From Flaviramulus sp. (lineage in GTDB: Bacteria > Bacteroidota > Bacteroidia > Flavobacteriales > Flavobacteriaceae): a stretch of 5,561 bases of DNA. Shown one piece after another: positions 1-5,561 of the stretch. The notes below the pieces were generated by a model, which was given only the letters and a program-made list of their open reading frames with translations, was not told the DNA's origin and searched no databases. The stretch lies in contig JALRJA010000317.1 of NCBI GenBank assembly GCA_023255235.1, positions 1-5,561 of the forward strand. The letters are read 5' to 3'. Numbering within the stretch: the first letter of the stretch is position 1; each line of letters begins with the position of its first letter. Position numbers and translations under genes: made by a program.

Positions 1-960
1 CCTTTTGATACATTAGAGAGAACCATTTTATTGCCTTCTAATTGTTCAGAAAAAGGGCTTTTAAAAAATACAGATAATGATTCGGTTGTAGATAAAAAGT
101 TAAAAAGTAATAGTAATACATCATCTGCTCAAGATAAAGAATGTCACATCAACCTAATTAACAAAGGTATTTCGGCCATTCAAAAAACAGACATAAAAAA
201 AGTAGTGTTATCTAGAACAGAAACCATTCATCTTTCAGAAAACAATCCTATTTCAATATTTAAAAAACTTGTAAATGCCTATAAATTGGCGTTTGTATAT
301 TGTTGGTATCATCCAAAAGTAGGATTGTGGTTAGGTGCTACTCCTGAAACGCTAATAAAAATGGAAGGGAATAGGTTTTCAATAATGGCTTTGGCAGGAA
401 CTCAAGATTACCAAGGTACATTAGATGTGGTTTGGCAAAAAAAAGAAAAACAAGAGCAACAATTTGTAACAGATTTTATTGTTGAAAATTTAAAACCCTG
501 TGTAGAAAATTGTAACGTCTCTAAGGTAGAAACAGTAAAAGCGGGTAATTTACTGCATTTAAAAACAATAATTACGGCACAATTAAAAACACAAACCCAG
601 TTAAAACAAGTTATAAAGGCCTTACACCCTACACCGGCTGTTTGTGGTTTGCCACAGCAAGATGCAAAACAATTTATTTTAGAACATGAAGCTTACAATC
701 GCGAATTTTATACTGGCTTTTTAGGCGAATTAAATTTTGAAACCACCTTGTCACCGCGTTTAGGAACAAATAATATTGAAAACAAAGCCTATGCTTTTAA
801 CAAAAAAAGCACCCAATTTTATGTAAATTTACGCTGCATGCAAATACAAAATAAAAACGCCATTATTTATGTTGGTGGTGGCATTACAAAACACTCTGAT
901 GCAGAAAGTGAATGGAATGAAACAGTTTCAAAAACGCTAGTTATAAAAAACATGTTGTAA
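1..960 (+). CDS. menF: Isochorismate synthase, 5'-truncated by the window edge
   Basis: This enzyme converts chorismate to isochorismate in the cytoplasm, the entry step of classical menaquinone synthesis. The frame is open from base 1, so the gene begins upstream; the in-frame TTG at 31 is not a credible start. About 319 residues are visible and an N-terminal part is missing. Chorismate-binding family motifs appear in order: KVVLSR (199-216, containing the probable catalytic base Lys), GATPE (334-348, probable general-acid Glu), ALAGT, LHPTPAVCGLP (622-654), YNREFYTGFLGE (694-729), LRCM, and VGGGIT (871-888) followed by an EWNET acidic motif expected to help bind Mg2+. A polar Lys/Asn/Ser-rich stretch (about 61-150) precedes the catalytic domain and looks like a variable linker. 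The next gene, menD, uses the product, which favours a menaquinone role over siderophore synthesis (EntC-type) or salicylate synthesis. Assignment to the family is firm; the choice of symbol rests on context. Confidence 0.93.
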   Translation, partial: PFDTLERTILLPSNCSEKGLLKNTDNDSVVDKKLKSNSNTSSAQDKECHINLINKGISAIQKTDIKKVVLSRTETIHLSENNPISIFKKLVNAYKLAFVYCWYHPKVGLWLGATPETLIKMEGNRFSIMALAGTQDYQGTLDVVWQKKEKQEQQFVTDFIVENLKPCVENCNVSKVETVKAGNLLHLKTIITAQLKTQTQLKQVIKALHPTPAVCGLPQQDAKQFILEHEAYNREFYTGFLGELNFETTLSPRLGTNNIENKAYAFNKKSTQFYVNLRCMQIQNKNAIIYVGGGITKHSDAESEWNETVSKTLVIKNML

Positions 961-992
961 TTGGCTTAATAACGCCCTATTTCTTACTTTTG
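961..992 (+). promoter_or_regulatory. Putative menD promoter (Bacteroidota type)
   Basis: TACTTTTG at 985-992 matches the Bacteroidota -7 consensus TAnnTTTG exactly. A TTG at 961-963 lies 21 nt upstream, an acceptable position for the -33 box. Transcription would begin near 996-999, giving a leader of roughly 12-15 nt before the menD ATG. The TTG directly follows the menF stop codon. Assignment is by motif only. Confidence 0.6.
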
Positions 993-1010
993 CACTAAGA
1001 TAAGAAGTAG

Positions 1011-2771
1011 ATGACTTACCCAAAAATTCCGTTAGCACAAACCGTAATTCAGCTTTGCAAAGCTAAAAAAATAAAGCATATTGTTATTTCACCCGGAAGC
1101 AGAAATGCACCCTTAACTATTGGGTTTACTAACGATACTTTTTTTAATTGTTATAGCATTGTAGATGAGCGTTGTGCAGCCTTTTTTGCATTGGGTATAG
1201 CACAGCAATTGCAAGAACCAACAGCAGTAGTTTGCACATCTGGAAGTGCACTTTTAAACTATTACCCTGCTGTTTCAGAAGCATTTTATAGTAATATACC
1301 TTTGGTGGTTTTATCGGCAGATAGACCTAAGCATTTAATTGATATTGGCGATGGGCAAACTATCAATCAAAAACATGTTTTTCAAAACCATATATTATAT
1401 TCAGCTAATTTAAAACTAGATTTAAAGGACGAAAAAAACATTCCTGAAAATGAAGAGCTTCCCATTTTAAAAAATTTAGAAGACAAATTTGAACGCTTAT
1501 TAGGTTTACAAAAAGATATTCAAACGTTTAATGAAGAAGAACTTAATGAAGCTTTAAATACTGCTATTTTTAAAAAAGGACCTGTACATATTAATATTCC
1601 CCTTGATGAACCACTTTATGAAACCGTCAATAAATTAAGTGTAACCCCTAAAATAGTTGATGTTACAATAAAACCTAACGAGATTGAAGATTATGTTTTA
1701 AAAGTATGCCTTGAAGACTGGAATGAGGCTTCAAAAAAAATGATTTTAGTTGGCGTTAATTACCCTAACTCCATAGATAAAAAATGGCTAAACGAACTAG
1801 CAAGTGACGATAGCGTTATGGTATTTACCGAAACAACATCTAATTTACACCACTCTAGTTTTTTTCCAAGTATAGATCAATTAATAGCACCCTTATCTGA
1901 GAGCGAACAAAAGGAATTACAACCCGACATTTTACTAACTTTTGGCGGATTAATAGTTTCAAAAAAAATAAAACAACTATTACGAAAATTTAAACCCAAA
2001 CAACATTGGCATATTGACAGTAAAACAGCATACGACACTTTTTTCTGTTTAAATAATCATATAGAAACAACACCAAATGCTTTCTTTGAAGAATTTTTGC
2101 CCAAAATAACACATTACGTAAAAAGCGATTATAAAGCTATTTGGAATGCCATTAAAAATAAAAGGTTAAAAAAGCATCAAGACTATTTAGCCACTAGTCC
2201 TTTTAGTGATTTTACAGTTTTTGATAAAATTTTAAAAACTATTCCCAATCAGTATGTAGTACAAGTTGGCAATAGTTCGGCCATTAGATACACGCAATTA
2301 TTCAGTATAAACAAAACCCTTGAGGTTTATTGTAACAGAGGTACAAGTGGTATTGATGGCTGTACATCAACAGCTATTGGTTGTGCGGTTGCTAGTAAAA
2401 AACCAACAGTTCTTATAAGCGGCGATTTGAGTTTTTTATATGATAGCAATGCCTTATGGAATAATTACATACCTGCAAATTTTAGAATTATTGTAGTTAA
2501 CAATAGCGGTGGAGGTATTTTTAGAATATTACCTGGTCATAAAAACACCGAAAACTTTGATACTTTTTTTGAAACAAATCACAATTATACTGCAAAAAAC
2601 CTATGCAAAATGTATGGTTTTGCTTATAAAAGTGTTTCAGATGAAACCTCATTAAAACTAGCTTTAAAATCATTTTATATAGATGATAATCAACCCAAAT
2701 TATTAGAGATTTTTACTCCTAAACAAATCAATGATGACGTGCTTTTAAATTATTTTGAGTTTATTAAATAA
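1011..2771 (+). CDS. menD: MenD, SEPHCHC synthase (menaquinone synthesis)
   Basis: MenD is a thiamine-diphosphate (ThDP) and Mg2+ dependent cytoplasmic enzyme. It decarboxylates 2-oxoglutarate and adds the product to isochorismate, giving 2-succinyl-5-enolpyruvyl-6-hydroxy-3-cyclohexene-1-carboxylate. The protein has 586 residues, slightly longer than the E. coli enzyme. The N-terminal pyrimidine-binding domain has SPGSRN (27-32), VDER with the ThDP-activating Glu53, SADRP (102-106) and GDGQTINQ (113-120). The C-terminal diphosphate-binding domain has GNSSAIR (420-426), NRGTSGIDG (442-450), the metal/ThDP motif GDLSFLYDSN (471-480) and VNNSGGGIFRILP (496-508). These include the counterparts of E. 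coli Arg33, Glu55, Arg107, Gln118, Ser391, Arg395 and Arg413, so the enzyme should be active. The ATG at 1011 fits because the conserved N-terminus starts within a few residues. An AAGAAG stretch upstream is at best a weak ribosome-binding site. menD follows menF by 50 bp. Confidence 0.97.
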   Translation: MTYPKIPLAQTVIQLCKAKKIKHIVISPGSRNAPLTIGFTNDTFFNCYSIVDERCAAFFALGIAQQLQEPTAVVCTSGSALLNYYPAVSEAFYSNIPLVVLSADRPKHLIDIGDGQTINQKHVFQNHILYSANLKLDLKDEKNIPENEELPILKNLEDKFERLLGLQKDIQTFNEEELNEALNTAIFKKGPVHINIPLDEPLYETVNKLSVTPKIVDVTIKPNEIEDYVLKVCLEDWNEASKKMILVGVNYPNSIDKKWLNELASDDSVMVFTETTSNLHHSSFFPSIDQLIAPLSESEQKELQPDILLTFGGLIVSKKIKQLLRKFKPKQHWHIDSKTAYDTFFCLNNHIETTPNAFFEEFLPKITHYVKSDYKAIWNAIKNKRLKKHQDYLATSPFSDFTVFDKILKTIPNQYVVQVGNSSAIRYTQLFSINKTLEVYCNRGTSGIDGCTSTAIGCAVASKKPTVLISGDLSFLYDSNALWNNYIPANFRIIVVNNSGGGIFRILPGHKNTENFDTFFETNHNYTAKNLCKMYGFAYKSVSDETSLKLALKSFYIDDNQPKLLEIFTPKQINDDVLLNYFEFIK

Positions 2772-2812
2772 ATATTTTACACCACAAGCAATCATCATTA
2801 ATTAAAAATGCT

Positions 2813-2820
2813 TATATTTA
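2813..2820 (+). promoter_or_regulatory. Weak candidate -7 box for the DUF2853 gene
   Basis: TATATTTA at 2813-2820 matches the Bacteroidota -7 box TAnnTTTG except for the final base. No TTG occurs at the usual distance upstream. If used, it gives an AT-rich leader of about 47 nt before the ATG at 2872. Read-through from menD is an alternative, since I see no convincing terminator in the 100-bp gap (2772-2871). Confidence 0.3.
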
Positions 2821-2871
2821 GGGAAGTTATTATCAATAGCTTTTTAAATAAATTTTAAACCCCAAATCATT

Positions 2872-3210
2872 ATGAGTAAAAGAGATGAACTTATTGCAAA
2901 ATATGCTGCAGACTTAAAAGAAAAATGCGGTGTTAACGCAGACATGAACTTATTAACTAAAGTAACCATAGGTTGTGGTCCGGCAATTTACAATGTTGAT
3001 GCCGCTACTGTTTCAGGAACAGACCAATCAGAGTTAGATACCGTTAAAAACAACTTCTTAATAAAAAAATTAGGATTAAGAGATAGTCCAGAATTAGATA
3101 AAGGTATAGCTGCCGTTTTAGATAAGTACGGTCAATCAAACCGAAATAAATATCGAGCTGTTGTTTACTATTTACTTACTAAACATTTTAAAAAAGAATC
3201 TGTTTATTAA
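2872..3210 (+). CDS. DUF2853 family protein, function unknown
   Basis: This is a small soluble protein of 112 residues, about full length for the DUF2853 family as I recognise it. Family-like segments are GCGPAIYNVDAATVSG (34-49), SELDTVKNNFLIKKLGL (53-69) and SNRNKYRAVVYYLLTKHF (89-106). No signal peptide or membrane segment is visible; the sequence is charged, Lys-rich and probably mostly helical. There are two cysteines (19 and 35), too few for an obvious metal site or iron-sulphur cluster. No catalytic motif is apparent and I do not assign a function. The ATG at 2872 is supported by a typical flavobacterial N-terminus (MSKRDEL) and by the A-rich bases before it. The gene lies 100 bp after menD and ends 20 bp before a strong terminator, so it is the last gene of its transcript, either alone or as the end of a menD read-through. 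Confidence 0.85.
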   Translation: MSKRDELIAKYAADLKEKCGVNADMNLLTKVTIGCGPAIYNVDAATVSGTDQSELDTVKNNFLIKKLGLRDSPELDKGIAAVLDKYGQSNRNKYRAVVYYLLTKHFKKESVY

Positions 3211-3230
3211 TTTAAAGTAAAAATTAATAC

Positions 3231-3264
3231 AAAAAAGCGTTGCCATTAAGTAACGCTTTTTTTT
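3231..3264 (+). terminator. Rho-independent terminator after the DUF2853 gene
   Basis: An 11-bp perfect stem is formed by AAAAAAGCGTT (3231-3241) and AACGCTTTTTT (3252-3262), with a 10-nt loop that a G-T pair may shorten to 8. A run of eight T residues spans 3257-3264. The hairpin starts 20 nt after the stop codon of the DUF2853 gene. The matching A-run on the 5' side means it could also act on the opposite strand, although no gene there needs it. Confidence 0.88.
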
Positions 3265-3266
3265 AT

Positions 3267-3295
3267 TTCAAAAAAAAGGAATATCACTACCTTTG
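3267..3295 (+). promoter_or_regulatory. Putative cvfB promoter adjoining the start codon
   Basis: TACCTTTG at 3288-3295 is an exact match to the Bacteroidota -7 box TAnnTTTG. The best -33 candidate is TTC at 3267-3269, 18 nt upstream, one base away from TTG and directly after the preceding terminator. Only 4 nt separate the -7 box from the ATG at 3300, so the predicted transcription start falls at or next to the start codon. Confidence 0.6.
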
Positions 3296-3299
3296 TACC

Positions 3300-4130
3300 A
3301 TGATAAAATTAGGCGAAATAAATACATTAGAAATACTTAGAGAATCCAATCATGGAATCTATTTAGTAGATGCAGACAATAATGAAGTATTACTGCCAAA
3401 TAGATATGTACCACAAAGCTTTAAAATTTGGGATAAGTTAGATGTTTTTGTGTATTTAGATAATGAAGAACGCCCAGTTGCTACAACCAATATGCCTTAT
3501 ATTCTGAAAGGCGATTTTGCTTTATTACGCTGTAATCAAGTAAATGATTTTGGTGCCTTTTTAGATTGGGGTATGGTTAAAGAATTATTTTGCCCATTTA
3601 AAGAACAAGCTTTTAAAATGAAACCTGGTGGTTGGTATTTGGTTCATTGTTATTTAGACGACAAAACCAATAGGCTAGTAGCATCTAGTAAAACCAATAG
3701 GTTTTTAAACAACAAAATACTCACTGTAAAAGAATTTGATACAGTAAATTTGATAGTATCACACCCATCAGATATAGGTATGAATGTTATAGTAAATAAA
3801 ACACATACAGGCTTAATTTATAAAGACCGTATTTTTAAAGATATTAGTGTAGGTGATAAGCTTAAAGGCATTGTAAAAAAAATTAGACCAGGCAATAAAT
3901 TAGATATAGCTTTAGGTGAAATAGGTTACAGAAGTATAGAGCCAAATGCAAGCAGAATACTTCAAGAATTAAAAGACAATAGTGGCTTTCTTAATTTGTC
4001 TGATAAGTCAAGTCCTGAAACTATAAAAAACACATTGCAAATGAGTAAAAAAAACTTTAAAAAAGCAATAGGAACTTTATATAAAGACCGAAAGATTGAA
4101 ATAAAAGACGACGGTATTTTTTTGATTTAG
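3300..4130 (+). CDS. cvfB: CvfB-like RNA-binding protein (S1 domains plus winged helix)
   Basis: This is a predicted cytoplasmic RNA-binding protein of 276 residues. CvfB of Staphylococcus aureus is an S1-domain protein linked to virulence regulation; the role in Bacteroidota is not established. Visible layout: an S1-like beta domain at about 1-62, a second S1 domain at about 67-130 (NDFGAFLDWG, 82-91, is the typical S1 turn), a third at about 145-205 (HTGLIY 169-174; VGDKLKGIVKKIR 184-196), and a winged helix at about 218-276 (DKSSPETIKNTLQMSKKNFK, then a beta wing to the C-terminus). Length and order agree with the family. The frame is open back to a TTG at 3240, but those 60 bp contain the preceding terminator and a promoter, and the family similarity begins at MIKLGE, so I take ATG 3300. 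There is no Shine-Dalgarno sequence. A 12-bp direct repeat (3663-3674 and 3690-3701) encodes KTNR twice. Confidence 0.88.
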   Translation: MIKLGEINTLEILRESNHGIYLVDADNNEVLLPNRYVPQSFKIWDKLDVFVYLDNEERPVATTNMPYILKGDFALLRCNQVNDFGAFLDWGMVKELFCPFKEQAFKMKPGGWYLVHCYLDDKTNRLVASSKTNRFLNNKILTVKEFDTVNLIVSHPSDIGMNVIVNKTHTGLIYKDRIFKDISVGDKLKGIVKKIRPGNKLDIALGEIGYRSIEPNASRILQELKDNSGFLNLSDKSSPETIKNTLQMSKKNFKKAIGTLYKDRKIEIKDDGIFLI

Positions 4131-4137
4131 CTTAACG

Positions 4138-4168
4138 TTATAATCCCATATTAAATTTAGTATTTTTA
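4138..4168 (+). promoter_or_regulatory. Candidate mnmE promoter
   Basis: TATTTTTA at 4161-4168 differs from the -7 consensus TAnnTTTG only in the last base. TTA at 4138-4140, 20 nt upstream, could serve as an imperfect -33 box (TTG expected). The box ends 4 nt before the mnmE ATG at 4173, the same spacing as at cvfB. Because each element has one mismatch, read-through from cvfB across the 42-bp gap remains possible. Confidence 0.4.
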
Positions 4169-4172
4169 CCTC

Positions 4173-5561
4173 ATGATAGAACAAGATACCATTGTAGCAT
4201 TAGCCACACCGTCTGGTGCAGGAGCCATAGCTGTTATACGGTTATCTGGAAAAGATGCTATAACAATTGCCCAAAATCAGTTTAAATCGGTTTCTGGCAA
4301 ACAACTTTCAAAACAGCCTACTCATACTATTCATTTAGGGCATATTACAGATGATAATAGAACCATAGATGAGGTATTAGTATCTATATTTAAAAACCCA
4401 AATTCATACACAGGTGAAAATGTAGTTGAAATTTCATGTCATGGTTCAAACTATATTCAGCAAGAAATAATACAACTATTTTTAAGGAAAGGATGCCGAA
4501 TGGCAACTGCTGGAGAATTTACACTAAGAGCCTTTTTAAATGGTAAATTAGATTTAAGCCAAGCTGAAGCTGTTGCAGATTTAATAGCCAGTGATAACCA
4601 AGCATCGCATCAAATAGCCATGCAACAAATGCGTGGCGGATTTTCATCTGAAATTGCCAAACTTAGAGAAGAACTTTTAAACTTTGCTTCATTAATAGAA
4701 TTAGAACTCGATTTTGCTGAAGAAGACGTAGAATTTGCAGACAGAAGCCAATTTAAAGATTTAATAGAACGCATTCGGTTTGTTTTAAAACGACTTATAG
4801 ATAGTTTCTCTGTTGGTAATGTTATTAAAAATGGTATTCCCGTAGCCATTGTAGGTAATCCAAACGTGGGCAAATCAACACTTTTAAATGCTTTACTTAA
4901 TGAAGAACGTGCCATAGTATCTGAAATTGCCGGCACAACACGTGATACTATAGAAGACGAAATATCTATAGGAGGCATTGGCTTTCGTTTTATAGATACT
5001 GCCGGAATTAGAGACACCAAAGATGTTGTAGAACGCATTGGCATTAAAAAAACTTTTGAAAAAATTGATCAAGCTCAAGTAGTTATTTATCTATTTGATG
5101 CTTCAGAATTTAAAACAGATAACTCAAACTTTCAAATTGAAATTGAAAAAATCAAGAATAAATACCCACAAAAACCACTCATTGTTATTGCCAATAAAAT
5201 AGATAAGCTACAAAAAGACGACATAGTAACTATGCAATCTCAAATAGCCAATCTGGCATTACTATCAGCTAAAAACAATACTGGTATAGACCAATTAAAA
5301 AACACCCTTTTAGGGTTTATTAATACAGGAGCTTTAAGAAATAATGACACCATAGTAACCAATACCCGCCATTATGATTCGTTATTAAAAGCCTTTGAAG
5401 AAGTAGAAAAAGTAAAACAAGGTTTAGAAACAGGATTATCAGGCGATTTATTGGCTATAGATATTAAACAAGCCTTATTTCATTTTGGTGAAATTACAGG
5501 GCAAGTAACCAATGATGAGTTATTAGGAAATATTTTTGCTAATTTTTGTATCGGGAAGTAA
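4173..5561 (+). CDS. mnmE: MnmE, tRNA uridine-5-carboxymethylaminomethyl(34) synthesis GTPase
   Basis: MnmE works with MnmG (GidA) in the cytoplasm to modify U34 of tRNAs reading split codon boxes, using GTP hydrolysis and a folate-derived one-carbon unit. The protein has 462 residues and is complete, with its TAA as the last three bases of the window. The N-terminal tetrahydrofolate-binding domain begins DTIVALATPSGAGAIAVIRLSG-like and runs to about 120. A helical domain (about 121-215 and the C-terminal part) flanks the inserted G domain. G motifs are GNPNVGKS (228-235, G1, with Asn231 matching the K+-binding Asn), GTTRDT (254-259, G2/K-loop), DTAG (275-278, G3), NKID (341-344, G4) and SAK (365-367, G5). 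Glu287 matches the E. coli catalytic Glu282. The C-terminal CIGK (459-462) has the conserved Cys. All key residues are present. The ATG at 4173 matches the family N-terminus. Confidence 0.98.
   Translation: MIEQDTIVALATPSGAGAIAVIRLSGKDAITIAQNQFKSVSGKQLSKQPTHTIHLGHITDDNRTIDEVLVSIFKNPNSYTGENVVEISCHGSNYIQQEIIQLFLRKGCRMATAGEFTLRAFLNGKLDLSQAEAVADLIASDNQASHQIAMQQMRGGFSSEIAKLREELLNFASLIELELDFAEEDVEFADRSQFKDLIERIRFVLKRLIDSFSVGNVIKNGIPVAIVGNPNVGKSTLLNALLNEERAIVSEIAGTTRDTIEDEISIGGIGFRFIDTAGIRDTKDVVERIGIKKTFEKIDQAQVVIYLFDASEFKTDNSNFQIEIEKIKNKYPQKPLIVIANKIDKLQKDDIVTMQSQIANLALLSAKNNTGIDQLKNTLLGFINTGALRNNDTIVTNTRHYDSLLKAFEEVEKVKQGLETGLSGDLLAIDIKQALFHFGEITGQVTNDELLGNIFANFCIGK

Noticed and set aside
31..33. 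TTG as the start of menF
   Set aside because: The frame is open to base 1 and the visible protein lacks the N-terminal part expected of an isochorismate synthase, so the gene simply runs off the window.
2786..2813. Possible terminator hairpin after menD (AAGCA paired with TGCTT)
   Set aside because: Only a 5-bp stem with an 18-nt loop and no T-run; not a convincing terminator.
3240..3299. N-terminal extension of CvfB from a TTG start
   Set aside because: The stretch holds the preceding terminator hairpin and the cvfB promoter, its residues (FFYFKKK) are terminator-encoded, and family similarity starts at the ATG at 3300.
3663..3701. 12-bp direct repeat AAAACCAATAGG at 3663-3674 and 3690-3701
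   Set aside because: Spacing is 27 bp, in frame, encoding KTNR twice in an S1-domain region of CvfB. It is explained by the protein sequence and shows no sign of a mobile element or recombination site.
4610..5044. Antisense open frame of 144 codons inside mnmE
   Set aside because: It lies opposite strongly conserved MnmE G-domain coding sequence, has a Ser/Pro-rich composition typical of a shadow frame, and has no recognisable domain or promoter.
4893..5078. Antisense open frame of 61 codons inside mnmE
   Set aside because: Short, fully inside mnmE and also overlapping the other antisense frame; a shadow of the coding strand.

Overview
The window looks like chromosomal DNA from a member of the Flavobacteriaceae (Bacteroidota). 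The evidence is its low G+C (roughly one third, judged by eye), AT-rich codon use, promoters of the Bacteroidota type (TAnnTTTG -7 box with a TTG-like -33 box), no convincing Shine-Dalgarno sequences before the starts, and protein sequences of recognisable flavobacterial type. All five genes lie on the + strand and fill nearly the whole window. The gaps are 50, 100, 89 and 42 bp.

Bases 1-2771 hold two consecutive steps of classical menaquinone (vitamin K2) synthesis. First is the 3' part of an isochorismate synthase gene (menF; its start lies upstream of the window). Next is a complete menD, encoding SEPHCHC synthase. MenF makes isochorismate from chorismate, and MenD joins it to 2-oxoglutarate. 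menD also appears to have its own promoter in the short gap after menF.

Bases 2772-3264 hold a 112-residue protein of the DUF2853 family, of unknown function, followed at once by a strong intrinsic terminator. Bases 3300-4130 encode a CvfB-like RNA-binding protein with S1-type domains and a C-terminal winged helix. Its start is reassigned here to the ATG at 3300, because the 60 bp upstream in frame contain the terminator and the promoter. Bases 4173-5561 hold a complete mnmE, the tRNA wobble-uridine modification GTPase, ending on the last base of the window.

The genes seem to form several short transcription units rather than one operon. The most interesting feature is the placement of the -7 boxes of cvfB and mnmE only 4 nt before the ATG, which predicts leaderless or nearly leaderless mRNAs. 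I found no mobile element, CRISPR array, RNA gene, frameshift or sign of recent transfer. The genes belong to known families, and I see no evidence for an undescribed multi-gene system. The least understood gene is the DUF2853 protein.
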